DNA of 64,000 nt from Litorivivens lipolytica (GCF_014191715.1 NZ_JACHWY010000002.1:496001-560000), one strand, 5' to 3'; counted from the stretch's first letter, positions 1-8,750 are shown. A program made the numbers and translations. Notes: a model not told the origin generated them from the letters alone.

Positions 1-2576
1 AGCTCCAGTTTTTTGTTTGGATCACAGGCGCTGCCCGAGTTGGCTGCCCGTTCAATCAGGCTTTGGGCTACCAGTGAGGCGCCGCCGGTGGCCATAGCGG
101 CGCCGGTTGAAAGGGCCGAGGTCAGCAGGCCGCCGGCGTCGACGCCGATGCCGGGCGAGGTGATGGGGCCAGTCAGCTTGACCAGCTTAACCACCTGACT
201 GAGGTTGACGCCCAAGCCCTTGCGGGCAATGGGCGTGAAGTTCATCGACAGCCGCTCCTTGCGAAGATTGACCTTGCCCTTGCCGATAATTTTCATTTTG
301 CTGGTTTCAACGTGCATGGCGCGGTCGCTGGTCATAATCCCGTCTTTGACATCAAAGTACAGGGCCACACATTCCAGTTCAGTGGTTGGGTCGGACTTGG
401 CAAAGGGATTCAGTTTGCCCACCAGCTCGCTAAAGATATCTGAGCCGATCAGGTTGACCTTATTGTTGTTCATCACCATATCCTGGGCTTTGACATCAAT
501 GGTGCCGTTGAGCGCGCTGGCCAGTTCATGGGGGCTAAGGCCTTCGGTGCGGAGTTTGATGGTGACCTTGCCGTGGCCATTGCGAATCTGGGCGGCTTGA
601 TCCAGCCCCAACCCACCTAGGTTTTTGCTGTCCATCAGCAATTCCGTGCGCACTTTGGTATTTTTGTCGGTGAACTGGCTATCCAGACTGAGATCTACCG
701 AGCTTTCAGGAAGCGCAACGCGGCTATTGCGGGTCGTCAGGCGGCCATCCTTGAGCTGGGCGATAATTGCGACTTCATCAATCTGGTTGATGCCGGTGCG
801 CAGGGATTTGATATCGAGGGAAATCTCCGCGTCCATGTCACGAAGCATTGTCGTGTCAATCGGCTCGCGCGAAAACAAGGGGGCATCCTCGTCTGAGGCC
901 GCGTTGTCGGCTGCGGTCTGCGCAGCCTGAGGTGCGTCAGTTTGTTCCGCTTCCATAAAGCGGGTGTCGAGGTTGCGACCGTTGGCAATAACCTTCAGAA
1001 GTGGCCGGTCGCCATCGGTGTAGCGGGCTTCAATATCCAGCTGCTGCTCGCCCAGGGCGATGGCCAGATCGGGCGTCAGGGTTTTATCGTCGCTGTTGAA
1101 GGTGCCTGTGATCGCCAGAGCGCCGGCCTCGCGGTAGGGCAGGTTGGCAATTTTCCAGAGTTCGGCGGTGTTTGGGCTGTCCACCTTCAACTCCAGTTCC
1201 TGCCCGGCCAGACCATTGAGATTGGCTCGACCGTTTGCTGCGAGCGCTACCGTGCCGTTGAGCTTCGCTGTCAGTGTCACCTTGGCATCGGCGCCTTCCG
1301 TTTGCTTGCCCAGCGCGTGGACTTCGGCGTTCACCGCCAGTGCATCGAGCGCATGTTTGTCATAGCGCAGGTTGCCGCCACTCAGTGCCAGCGCCAGTTT
1401 TGGCGTGCTGTTTTCGCTGCGCAGTACCAGATGGCTTTCCAGTTGCTCGGCGCTCATACCCTGCGCGATCAGTGAGCCGACTTTGATATCGACATCCAGC
1501 GCCAGGTCGCTCAGCGCGCTCCAATCAATGGCCGCCTCACCTTTTTCACCCGGCTCGGTAATGGCCTGCTCCACGTCTTCTGCGCTCTCTTCGGCAGCCT
1601 CATCAAAAGTTTCAGAATTCTCGAACAATGCCTGTAACTGGTCGATATCCAGCGCCGGTGACTCGAGGCTGGCGGTCAGGTGACGTTCCTTGGGTGAAAA
1701 CGTTGCCTTGCCGTTCAGGCGCTGTTCGCCGAGCTGAAGCGCGACATTGTCGAGCTGATAATGGGCACCAATGGCAAAATCGGCGGCCAGCGTAGCTTTG
1801 GGCAGCTCCGGAATTTTGGTGCCGAGCAGGGCGCTCAGAAAAGCCGTATTTTCCAGGCTGAGATTGAGCTTGCCGCGGCTGCCATCAAAGTAGGGGCGGG
1901 TGCTGACCGTTGCCTGTAGCAGGGTTTCCAGCTGCTCGTGGTTAAGGCCGACGTTGAGCGCAAGCTGGTTTTCAGACTCCAGCACAAAGTCGCCGTTTAC
2001 CTTGAAAGTCTGCTCGTCGATGGTGGTCTGCAGGGTCAGGGTGGCCTTTTCGGCGGCGGTGCGTTCAAGGCTGAGGTTGCTGACTTTGATGTTGCGGGCC
2101 TGACCGGGGAGTCGAATTTCCGCCTGACCGTTTTCAATTTCCAGACTGTAAAAGGCAAAGTCTGCGGGCAGCGGCAGGGCAGTAGGTTCGCTCGGCGGCG
2201 CAGGCGGGGCATCGGATTGTGGCCAGTTGCTGCGGCCTTCGTCGTCCATGGTGTAGAAAAACGCGGGAGCATTCAGCTTTAGGGTGAAAAAAGGCGCCGA
2301 TAGGCTCGGCCAGTCCGACAGCGTCAAGGTGACCTGATTGGCGCTGACCAGTGTCTCACCGCGGTAGGCTAGCCTGAACTCGTCGGCTTCAAGGCGGGTG
2401 GGCTTCAGCCCCGTCGTTAATTTGCCAAAGGTGAGGTCCAATCCAGTTTGGTCTGCCACCAGCCGGTTGAGGGGTTTCTTGAACCAGTCGGGCTGAATTA
2501 GAACGAGGGAGACGGTGGTGAGCAGCACCAGCAACAGGCTGGCCAGCACGACGAGAAAAAAACGGAATACCTTCAT
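1..2576 (-). CDS. AsmA family protein (C-terminus cut by window edge)
   Basis: Reading from an ATG at 2576, about 858 residues are open to the window edge with no stop, so the C-terminus is missing. Residues 1-27 form one N-terminal membrane segment (MKVFRFFLVVLASLLLVLL), followed by a long beta-rich periplasmic region. Near the visible end lies the AsmA C-terminal signature, a GHGKVTIKL...LSPHELASALNG stretch. AsmA-like proteins are inner-membrane-anchored periplasmic proteins linked to lipid transport and outer-membrane homeostasis; the exact role here is not visible. An acidic spacer rich in E and D lies near residue 340. The start is only 5 bp after the stop of the upstream MipA/OmpV gene, so the two are probably co-transcribed. 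Family call is firm, function is not. Confidence 0.88.
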   Translation of the reverse strand, partial: MKVFRFFLVVLASLLLVLLTTVSLVLIQPDWFKKPLNRLVADQTGLDLTFGKLTTGLKPTRLEADEFRLAYRGETLVSANQVTLTLSDWPSLSAPFFTLKLNAPAFFYTMDDEGRSNWPQSDAPPAPPSEPTALPLPADFAFYSLEIENGQAEIRLPGQARNIKVSNLSLERTAAEKATLTLQTTIDEQTFKVNGDFVLESENQLALNVGLNHEQLETLLQATVSTRPYFDGSRGKLNLSLENTAFLSALLGTKIPELPKATLAADFAIGAHYQLDNVALQLGEQRLNGKATFSPKERHLTASLESPALDIDQLQALFENSETFDEAAEESAEDVEQAITEPGEKGEAAIDWSALSDLALDVDIKVGSLIAQGMSAEQLESHLVLRSENSTPKLALALSGGNLRYDKHALDALAVNAEVHALGKQTEGADAKVTLTAKLNGTVALAANGRANLNGLAGQELELKVDSPNTAELWKIANLPYREAGALAITGTFNSDDKTLTPDLAIALGEQQLDIEARYTDGDRPLLKVIANGRNLDTRFMEAEQTDAPQAAQTAADNAASDEDAPLFSREPIDTTMLRDMDAEISLDIKSLRTGINQIDEVAIIAQLKDGRLTTRNSRVALPESSVDLSLDSQFTDKNTKVRTELLMDSKNLGGLGLDQAAQIRNGHGKVTIKLRTEGLSPHELASALNGTIDVKAQDMVMNNNKVNLIGSDIFSELVGKLNPFAKSDPTTELECVALYFDVKDGIMTSDRAMHVETSKMKIIGKGKVNLRKERLSMNFTPIARKGLGVNLSQVVKLVKLTGPITSPGIGVDAGGLLTSALSTGAAMATGGASLVAQSLIERAANSGSACDPNKKLE

Positions 2577-2581
2577 GCCGT

Positions 2582-3427
2582 TCAGGGTACCAAGGTTGAA
2601 GATTTAAAGAGTGTACGTGACAGGGCAAAACTTAGATAAATTCCGTAATTTTGTCGAAACAGCGGCCCGTCATCGAAACTGACATTATCCAGATTGTAGT
2701 AAGTCAGGGCTGTGTAGAGATTCCAGTCCTTGCGAAAACGCCAGCGGACAAAGCCTGCCAGCGCGGTTCCGCCATAGCCAGCCTCCGCTTGGTAGATCGG
2801 GCGAATGGGGGTCGCAAACTCCGCATCTACATTGTGAAAAAAGCCGTGATAACCGTCATTGCCGTAGAGAGCTTCGAGACTGGCGCCCCAGCGCACAGAG
2901 CCCGTTTGCTGAAATTCCCAGCGGAGTTCCGGGTTCAGCACCCAGCCCTCGTAGTGCATACCGCTGTCGCCGACGGAGATCAGGGCGCGACTTTTGAATT
3001 CGCCGGTGACGCGATGAGGTGAGTTCAGGGTGAATTTGTAGGTAATGGCAGGCCCGATTTCAAAAGCCGGATCGAGGTCGTCCATGCCTTCCCGGGCACT
3101 GTTATCTTCGCTGTTGACGGGCAGTGAACCGCCGCCACTGATATCCAGCTCCAGTCGTTCACTCTTGAAAAACAGGCCCTGAATGCCGTCGTCGTCCGCT
3201 TTCAGAAAGTCTCCCCGGTAAACCACGGAGGGAAACGGCAGTAAATAAAGGCTCTCTTCATCCGCGCCCAGATAATCCGGGCGGTGCAACATGACCGTGC
3301 CGATGCCCAGCTCCCACAGCGGTTTTTTGCCAGTAGCGGGCACCGGCGCCGCGTCGGGTGTCGCGGTTTCAGCCTGCAAGGGTAGGGCGATGATCAGCCC
3401 CAGCAGCGTCAGCGTGATTATTTTCAA
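2582..3427 (-). CDS. MipA/OmpV family outer-membrane protein
   Basis: 281 residues from a TTG start; no in-frame ATG sits near the signal peptide, and TTG is followed at once by MKIITLTLLGLIIALPLQA, a typical Sec signal cleaved after LQA. The mature part has the family hallmarks: an early WELGIGTVMLHRPDYLGAD stretch, alternating beta strands, and a C-terminal strand ending in LFKSSTLVP. The family covers outer-membrane barrels that scaffold murein hydrolases (MipA) or are of unknown function (OmpV). It is followed after 5 bp by the AsmA-family gene, suggesting a two-gene envelope operon. Confidence 0.85.
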   Translation of the reverse strand: MKIITLTLLGLIIALPLQAETATPDAAPVPATGKKPLWELGIGTVMLHRPDYLGADEESLYLLPFPSVVYRGDFLKADDDGIQGLFFKSERLELDISGGGSLPVNSEDNSAREGMDDLDPAFEIGPAITYKFTLNSPHRVTGEFKSRALISVGDSGMHYEGWVLNPELRWEFQQTGSVRWGASLEALYGNDGYHGFFHNVDAEFATPIRPIYQAEAGYGGTALAGFVRWRFRKDWNLYTALTYYNLDNVSFDDGPLFRQNYGIYLSFALSRTLFKSSTLVP

Positions 3428-3541
3428 GGTCAGGGGTGTCCTGTGGTTGAAGTCGGTCGGGCCAGCGCGCGACGAAACTGTTAGAGTGCGGCTGCCAACT
3501 TATAACATATTCTGAATTCCATAAAATTCCGAGCGTAGAGA

Positions 3542-4264
3542 ATGTCTGATCACTGGATTTGTGCGCGCCTGTTGCGACGCTACAAGCGCTTTTTGGCTGA
3601 TGTGGTGCTGGAGAGCGGCGAAGAAGTTACGGTGCACTGCCCCAATACCGGTGCCATGACCGGTTGCGTGGAGGAGGGCGCCACCGTGTGGCTGTCGGTG
3701 TCTGATAACCCCAAACGCAAGTATCCGATGACTTGGGAGATCATAGAGCGCAGCAATGGTGACGCAATCTGCGTGCACTCTGCGCGCGCCAATGCGGTGG
3801 TGGAAGAAGCGATTACCAAGGGCGTGATCGCAGAGCTACAGGGTTTTTCCCACTGCCAGCGCGAGGTCAAAATTGCCAGCGGCACGCGCGCAGATTTTGT
3901 GCTCAGCGAGCCCGGGCGCTGCGTGGTGGAAGTCAAAAGCGTCACGCTGGGTTTGGGGGATGGCTATGGTGCTTTTCCGGATGCGGTCAGCGACCGCGCG
4001 AGACGCCATGTGGAAGAGCTGATTGCTATCGCCGCGCAGGGTGATCGAGCGGTCTTGGTCTTGCTGGCCATGCACACGGGTATCGAGCGACTGGGCCCTG
4101 CCGATGGCATCGATCCGCGTTATGGCGATACGCTGCGCCGTGCCATCGCTGAGGGGGTGGAGGTCCTGGCTTACGGCTGTGAGGTTGGCCCGGAAGGTGT
4201 TCGCGCGACTGCCGCGCTGGAGTTTCTGCCCCAGTTGCCCGCGGCGATCATTGAGCGAATGTAA
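3542..4264 (+). CDS. sfsA: SfsA, sugar fermentation stimulation protein homologue
   Basis: 240 residues, the normal SfsA length, from an ATG at 3542. Residues 32-41 (HCPNTGAMTG) and the nuclease-like core around D118 (TRADFVL) and E130-V-K132 (VVEVKSVTL) are the conserved family blocks. SfsA has an OB-like N-terminal part and a PD-(D/E)xK-like C-terminal part and has been reported to bind DNA; its physiological role is poorly known. The gene stands alone, divergent from mipA and convergent with the Rieske gene, whose stop is 7 bp away. Confidence 0.95.
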   Translation: MSDHWICARLLRRYKRFLADVVLESGEEVTVHCPNTGAMTGCVEEGATVWLSVSDNPKRKYPMTWEIIERSNGDAICVHSARANAVVEEAITKGVIAELQGFSHCQREVKIASGTRADFVLSEPGRCVVEVKSVTLGLGDGYGAFPDAVSDRARRHVEELIAIAAQGDRAVLVLLAMHTGIERLGPADGIDPRYGDTLRRAIAEGVEVLAYGCEVGPEGVRATAALEFLPQLPAAIIERM

Positions 4265-4270
4265 TATCTC

Positions 4271-4579
4271 TCAGGCCAGATGCACTTCGCCGTCGCGTTC
4301 GCAGATGGCGACCGCTTCCAGCGCCTGTCCCAAACAGGGGCCAGCGACACATTCCCCGCTTTCAATAACAAACAGGGCGCCGTGGGTAGCGCATTGAATC
4401 AGGGCGTTGTCAGCATCCAGAAACTGGTGCTCCAGCCAGTTCAGTTCCACGCCCAGATGGGGGCAGTTATTGCGGTAGGCAAAGACCTGACCGTCGCGCT
4501 TTACGACAAACAATCCCTGCTCGTCGAGCCCGAGGCTGCCCGGGTCGTCGAGTTCGTCGCTGCGGCAAAGAAAGGTCAT
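4271..4579 (-). CDS. Small Rieske [2Fe-2S] ferredoxin-like protein
   Basis: 102 residues from an ATG with a good ribosome site (CAGGAG). Both Rieske cluster boxes are intact: C39-P-H41 followed by LG, and C63-x-x-H66 followed by G. The protein is the Rieske domain and nothing else, with no membrane segment, so it is a soluble electron carrier or a ferredoxin subunit. No dioxygenase or reductase partner lies beside it. Family is clear; redox partner unknown. Confidence 0.88.
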   Translation of the reverse strand: MTFLCRSDELDDPGSLGLDEQGLFVVKRDGQVFAYRNNCPHLGVELNWLEHQFLDADNALIQCATHGALFVIESGECVAGPCLGQALEAVAICERDGEVHLA

Positions 4580-4682
4580 GGCATCTCCTGAGGTTGAGTT
4601 AAGCGGCGCGCATTGTACCAGTCAGGAAAAAGCGCGGGCAGCTCAAGACCTCAAGATTGTCTCCAATGTCAGCCAAGCGATC

Positions 4683-5777
4683 TCAGGTTTTTTGTTCTGG
4701 CTGAGCTTTATCGCCGATTGCTGACTTGGGGTCGGGGTGCACCTTTTCCATGGTGGCACTGACCATCTTGCTGGCGTCCAGTGGTGGCTGGAGTTCTGGC
4801 TCTTCGGGCTCGGGCGGGCGGCGGTGATCATCGTCTGCCAGCTCGAGCGCATATTCGATTTCCGGCCATAGCCGATCCACAACCGCGCGGCCTTCTTCAA
4901 TGGCGTCTGCCGCCCGGGAAAACTCCAGAAAGCCAACATGAGACAGACGGGGCGACAGCGTGACGTCGGCGGGTTCGCCCGCCATCCGGCTGCGGGTGAT
5001 GCGATCCTGCATCACATTGATTGCACTGAGCATCACGTTCAGCGCGCCCGGTGCCTGTGCTTTGTCGCCGCTGCTCCACAGGTTGGTAGCCGCACCTTTG
5101 ATGGATTGGCCCAAGCGGCTCAGCATGGAGAATTCGCTATCGTCCAAAGCTTCGTCAGGAATTTCGGGTTCTGGTTCTTGCGTGTTTACCGAGGTAATTT
5201 TTTTCGGGGGTTTAAGTAAATCGCTGTTGAGATTGACCGCGATAATGGTCTCCGCACCCAGTGCGCGACCGACGGACACCGGCACCGGGTTTACCAGACC
5301 GCCATCCACCAGCCAGTGATTGCCTTGCGCGATGGGGACCAGAATGCCGGGGATGGCGATAGAGGCGCGTACCGCGTCCCAAATCGGGCCTTCCTGCAAC
5401 CAGGTTTCGCGGCCGCGGTAGAGGTCTGTGGCAACGGCGGTGTAGCGCAGCGGGAGATCTTCTATGTTCGGGTTGCCGTAGTTTTTCTTGAAAAAATCGA
5501 TCAGTCGGCCGCCTTGAGCGACGCCGCCGGAGGCCAGTAGGCGAATATCCATATAGTGGAGGATGTCGCTGTTGGTGAGGCCGCTGACCCAGTCGGCAAA
5601 GTGGTCGAGTTTGCCGCAGGCATAAACCGCCGCCACCAGTGCCCCTGCTGATGTGCCGCAGACGATGTCCGGTTTAATGCCGCGTTCTTCGAGGCGCTGA
5701 ATCACACCGATATGCGCCATTCCCCGCGCGCTGCCACTGCCGAGTGCCAGTGCGATTCGCTTTTTATGATCAGCCAT
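4683..5777 (-). CDS. Patatin-like phospholipase (RssA type)
   Basis: 364 residues, ATG start. The patatin active site is complete: oxyanion loop GSGSARGM at 13-20, nucleophile box GTSAG at 41-45 (Ser43), and the DGG catalytic Asp at 158-160. The catalytic domain covers about residues 7-200 and matches bacterial RssA/YchK proteins. About 100 extra C-terminal residues rich in P, E and D (PPEPEEPELQPP) look disordered. Bacterial members are lipid acyl hydrolases, mostly of unknown substrate. Transcribed alone, divergent from the M15 peptidase gene. Confidence 0.9.
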   Translation of the reverse strand: MADHKKRIALALGSGSARGMAHIGVIQRLEERGIKPDIVCGTSAGALVAAVYACGKLDHFADWVSGLTNSDILHYMDIRLLASGGVAQGGRLIDFFKKNYGNPNIEDLPLRYTAVATDLYRGRETWLQEGPIWDAVRASIAIPGILVPIAQGNHWLVDGGLVNPVPVSVGRALGAETIIAVNLNSDLLKPPKKITSVNTQEPEPEIPDEALDDSEFSMLSRLGQSIKGAATNLWSSGDKAQAPGALNVMLSAINVMQDRITRSRMAGEPADVTLSPRLSHVGFLEFSRAADAIEEGRAVVDRLWPEIEYALELADDDHRRPPEPEEPELQPPLDASKMVSATMEKVHPDPKSAIGDKAQPEQKT

Positions 5778-5900
5778 TGCAGAATTCCATTCCGATTACC
5801 CCAGAGGCAGCGTTAACGCGGTCAGTTACCGCACGCTATTGTCGCTATAGTGGGGGCAAGTTATGAAGCCTTCAACGCCGAAGGTCATGGCATAGGGAAA

Positions 5901-6611
5901 ATGTTTGTGAATGTTGCGCAAATCACCGGTCGGGACGAGAGCTTTCTGATTGAGCTGACACCGCCCCATCGGTTGCATCCCCAGGTTGCTGACGCTTTTT
6001 CCCGCTTGCAGGTGCGCGCCCGGAGCGCCGGATTTGATCTGCAGCCGGTGAGTTGTTTTCGTTCCTTTGAGCGTCAGCTCGCGATCTGGAATGCTAAAGC
6101 GAACGGTAGTCGTGCGGTATTGGATGCTGACGGTAAGCCACTGTCGCGCGAACAGTTCAGCGATTGGCAGTGGGTCGAGGCTATTTTGCGTTGGTCTGCC
6201 TTGCCGGGTGCTTCCCGCCATCACTGGGGTACCGATCTCGACGTGTACGATGCGGCGGCGGTAGCACCCGACTACGCCGTGCAACTAACCCCGACGGAAG
6301 TGAATGCCCGCGGCCCATTTGCTCCTCTGCACAGCTGGCTGGATGAGCAGATCGCCGCTGGCAACAGTGAAGGTTTTTTTCGTCCCTATGCCAGAGATAA
6401 AGGCGGCGTGGCCCCCGAGCGCTGGCATTTGAGTTTTGCGCCGTTGGCCGCTGAGTGTGAGCGCTTACTTGAGAGCGAGGTGCTGCTGAAGGTGTTGCGC
6501 GAGTGTGACACACTGGCGTTGGGATCCGCGGTTGAAGCCCATTGGCAGGAAATTTTTACCCGTTTTGTCACGCCGGCCGTTTCGGCTTGCGAGCAGGAGA
6601 ACAGGCAATGA
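5901..6611 (+). CDS. M15 family D,D-carboxypeptidase-like peptidase
   Basis: 236 residues from ATG 5901, chosen because an AGGGAAA ribosome site precedes it; a GTG 51 bp upstream lacks one. Zinc-site motifs of the VanY/M15B family are present: S105-x-H107...D114 (SRHHWGTDLD) and E173-R-W-H176. These enzymes cleave D-Ala or D-Ala-D-Ala-type ends of peptidoglycan stems. No signal peptide is obvious, so the compartment is uncertain. The stop overlaps the cysE start (ATGA), giving a translationally coupled pair. Confidence 0.87.
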   Translation: MFVNVAQITGRDESFLIELTPPHRLHPQVADAFSRLQVRARSAGFDLQPVSCFRSFERQLAIWNAKANGSRAVLDADGKPLSREQFSDWQWVEAILRWSALPGASRHHWGTDLDVYDAAAVAPDYAVQLTPTEVNARGPFAPLHSWLDEQIAAGNSEGFFRPYARDKGGVAPERWHLSFAPLAAECERLLESEVLLKVLRECDTLALGSAVEAHWQEIFTRFVTPAVSACEQENRQ

Positions 6612-7393
6612 GTGTGCAGCACGACAGTGACAAGTTGTGGCAGACCATTCGCGATGAGGTGCGCGAATTCAGTGAGCGCGAGCCGACGCTGGCCAGTTAC
6701 TACTATGCCAACGTCCTCAGCCACCCCTCTCTGGGGTCGGCGCTGAGTTTTCACCTGGCAACGCGCCTAGGATGTGACAGTGTGCCAGAAATGACATTAA
6801 GTGAGGTCTTTACTGCGGCAATGGCCGATGACCCTGCCATACTGGAAGCTGTAGTAGCCGATATTTACGCAGTCTACGAGCGCGATCCGGCCTGCAATCA
6901 CTATGTGCTGCCGGTGCTTTTTTTCAAGGGTTTTCAGGCAGTTCAGGCCTATCGTTTCGCGCATTGGCTGTGGCGAAAATCACGTCGCTCGCTGGCGCTG
7001 TTTCTGCAAAATCGCATTTCTACCACGCTGGATGTGGATATTCATCCGGCGGCGCAGCTTGGCAAAGGCATTATGGTCGATCACGCAACTGGCGTGGTGA
7101 TCGGCGAAACGGCCCGAGTCGGTGATAACGTCTCATTGCTGCACGGCGTTACACTGGGTGGCTCAGGTACCGGTCATCGGCCTCGGCACCCCCAGGTGGG
7201 GGACGGTGTATTGATTAGTGTCGGCGCAAAGTTGTTGGGCAATATCACCATCGGTGAAGGCGCGAAAATTGCCGGGGGTAGTCTGGTCGTTAGTGATGTG
7301 CCGCCGCATGTCACGGTGGCTGGGGTTCCGGCAAAAGTCGTCGGAAAACCAGCTCATTACGCGCCCTCGCTGGATATGGATCACGGCATGTAA
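6608..7393 (+). CDS. cysE: Serine O-acetyltransferase
   Basis: 261 residues; the ATG at 6608 overlaps the stop of the M15 gene. The N-terminal helical SAT domain spans about 1-140 with the conserved ERDPA (D93), followed by a left-handed beta-helix of hexapeptide repeats containing the catalytic DHATGVVIGETA (H159) and the TLGG...GHRPRHP loop. The enzyme acetylates L-serine with acetyl-CoA, the first step of cysteine synthesis. Length and motifs match E. coli CysE. The linkage to a peptidase rather than to cysK or iscR is unusual but not informative. Confidence 0.95.
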   Translation: MSVQHDSDKLWQTIRDEVREFSEREPTLASYYYANVLSHPSLGSALSFHLATRLGCDSVPEMTLSEVFTAAMADDPAILEAVVADIYAVYERDPACNHYVLPVLFFKGFQAVQAYRFAHWLWRKSRRSLALFLQNRISTTLDVDIHPAAQLGKGIMVDHATGVVIGETARVGDNVSLLHGVTLGGSGTGHRPRHPQVGDGVLISVGAKLLGNITIGEGAKIAGGSLVVSDVPPHVTVAGVPAKVVGKPAHYAPSLDMDHGM

Positions 7394-7496
7394 AAATTTC
7401 TATTGAAAGATCGCTCGATAAGCGTAGAGTTAGGCGCACGTAAGTAACGACTAACACGGAACGTTTGTGGCGAAAGCGGGAGGCTGGTGCTGAATT

Positions 7497-7973
7497 ATGA
7501 GCGTTAAATTACTGGATAATCAGGCCTTTTACGGCTACCGAGTGCGGCGTACTGTCGACGGTAAACTGTATCAGGAATATTTCTCGTTAAAAGAGAATGG
7601 CAAGCGACTTGTCGGTGCAAAGAAAAAAGCGATTGAAGAGGCCGCGATGGCCCGCGATCGCGAACTGGAACAGGCGCAGATTAAGGCGCGTGAGGCAGCA
7701 AAGGATATTCGTTGCTTCAACCCGGACGGCAGTGTCAAAGGCATTAGCTATCTCCTCAAAACTGAAAAGAGCGGCAATCTGACGCCGATTTTTCAGGTTG
7801 GCATAGCCTCTGAAGTCGAGCGCAAAACGGTGTGTACCAGCTTCTCGCTGAATGCCCACGGTCGCGAAGGTGCTTGGGAAAAGGCAGTCGACGCTTACGC
7901 CCGACACAAGTCCATCAAGCGTAATTCCAAGCTCTACAAAAAGCTGAAGTCTGCAATGCCGCGCGTGGGCTAA
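7497..7973 (+). CDS. Hypothetical protein, possibly with AP2-like DNA-binding folds
   Basis: 158 residues, very basic and lysine rich, no signal peptide or membrane segment. I do not recognise a named family. Two segments (about 10-60 and 75-140) each look like three strands followed by a helix: FYGYRVRRTVDGKLYQEYFS then an A-rich helix, and PIFQVGIASEVERKTVCTSFS then GAWEKAVDAYARHK. This resembles AP2/integrase-arm DNA-binding domains in layout; that is inference from pattern only. It stands alone after cysE, convergent with the MerR gene. The ribosome site (GGGAGG) is about 12 bases or more upstream of ATG 7497, rather far. Confidence 0.6.
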   Translation: MSVKLLDNQAFYGYRVRRTVDGKLYQEYFSLKENGKRLVGAKKKAIEEAAMARDRELEQAQIKAREAAKDIRCFNPDGSVKGISYLLKTEKSGNLTPIFQVGIASEVERKTVCTSFSLNAHGREGAWEKAVDAYARHKSIKRNSKLYKKLKSAMPRVG

Positions 7974-8008
7974 CACCCGCGCACTAACACCCGCGCACTG
8001 CCTTGTTT

Positions 8009-8437
8009 TTAAAGATGTTTCTCTGCTCTGGCTGCGTCGGACTCCAGTGCCTGCAAAATGGTGCAATGCTCGGCTGATGCCTCTGACCCGTCGCAGGCCG
8101 CAGACACTTTTTCCAGTGCTCGGTACATCTCTTTCAGTTCGCTGATTTTACGCGCGATGGTTGCGAGCTTGTGCTCGGCAATCTGTTTGACGTCGCCACA
8201 AGTGGACGCGTTCTTATCCACCTGAATTGACAGCAACTCGGCAATATCCGCCAGGCTAAAGCCCAGTGACTTTGCGTGAAGGATAAACCTGACTCGTTGC
8301 ACCGAATCCTGTGGGTAATACCGGTAGCCGTTGTTGCCTCGCGGCGGTGGTGGCAGCAGTCCTTCGCGCTCGTAGTAGCGCAGGGTTTCGATGTTGCAGC
8401 TAGTCAGCTTGCTTAGCTCCCCGATTTTATAGCTCAT
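8009..8437 (-). CDS. MerR family metal-responsive regulator (ZntR/CadR/PbrR-like)
   Basis: 142 residues. N-terminal winged HTH (YKIGELSKLTSCNIETLRYYEREGLL) and a long dimerisation helix are typical MerR. Metal-site cysteines C80, C115 and C125 (STCGD; ACDGS...EHCTIL) match in spacing the Zn/Cd/Pb-sensing ZntR class (C79, C114, C124 in E. coli ZntR), not the two-cysteine CueR class. It should activate its target by untwisting a promoter with a 19-bp spacer, and exactly such a promoter lies upstream of this gene. No metal efflux gene is adjacent, so apart from itself its target is unknown. Confidence 0.88.
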   Translation of the reverse strand: MSYKIGELSKLTSCNIETLRYYEREGLLPPPPRGNNGYRYYPQDSVQRVRFILHAKSLGFSLADIAELLSIQVDKNASTCGDVKQIAEHKLATIARKISELKEMYRALEKVSAACDGSEASAEHCTILQALESDAARAEKHL

Positions 8438-8466
8438 AATGCGGCCCTTGATTCAGCAGCTCACGA

Positions 8467-8498
8467 TGATTAACCCTTGAGTTAACTTTAGAGTCAAG
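8467..8498 (-). promoter_or_regulatory. MerR-type promoter with 19-bp spacer and operator dyad
   Basis: On the minus strand, -35 TTGACT (8497-8492) and -10 TAATCA (8472-8467) are 19 bp apart. The spacer holds most of an imperfect 23-bp dyad (8476-8498) whose ends are CTTGA and TCAAG. An over-long spacer with a central dyad is the hallmark of MerR-family promoters. It reads into the MerR gene starting at 8437, so autoregulation is likely. Confidence 0.7.
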
Positions 8499-8520
8499 CG
8501 ACGCTATTCAATAGCCCTAC

Positions 8521-8535
8521 CACGAACGATCGTTA
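8521..8535. promoter_or_regulatory. Palindromic operator-like site, copy 1
   Basis: CACGAACGATCGTTA, containing the perfect 10-bp palindrome AACGATCGTT. An identical 15-mer recurs 176 bp downstream, and both lie in the non-coding region before the lipase gene. Two identical palindromes in one intergenic region suggest a dimeric repressor or activator site (TetR-like size). The regulator is not identifiable here. Confidence 0.5.
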
Positions 8536-8696
8536 TTTTTACAGTGCAAGCTTCTGGATTCCTGATGCAGAGCGATGGCAGGGTGTCTGCTTCGTTATAA
8601 AAATTATAAGTTGCTGTTAAATAAATATTTTATTTGTTCTTTTGACCTGTTTGATAAGCGCCTTCGACGCTGTTGCGCTTTTCCGGTGGGGCTAAA

Positions 8697-8711
8697 CACG
8701 AACGATCGTTA
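8697..8711. promoter_or_regulatory. Palindromic operator-like site, copy 2
   Basis: Second exact copy of CACGAACGATCGTTA. It ends 9 bp upstream of the -35 box at 8721, a position where a bound protein could activate or block the lipase promoter. Confidence 0.5.
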
Positions 8712-8720
8712 GATTTTTTC

Positions 8721-8750
8721 TTGGCAATTGCTGAAACTGCGGTCTATAGT
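8721..8750 (+). promoter_or_regulatory. Sigma-70-like promoter upstream of lipase
   Basis: TTGGCA (8721-8726), an 18-bp spacer, and TATAGT (8745-8750). Both boxes are close to consensus and lie just downstream of the second palindrome. The distance to the lipase start at 8993 implies a leader of about 235 nt. Confidence 0.5.

Noticed and set aside
1-2576. Many plus-strand reading frames of 60-180 codons over this stretch
   Set aside because: They are shadows of one long minus-strand AsmA frame with coherent domains, and they lack ribosome sites.
5850-5900. GTG start extending the M15 peptidase by 17 residues
   Set aside because: No ribosome site at the GTG, while AGGGAAA precedes the ATG at 5901.
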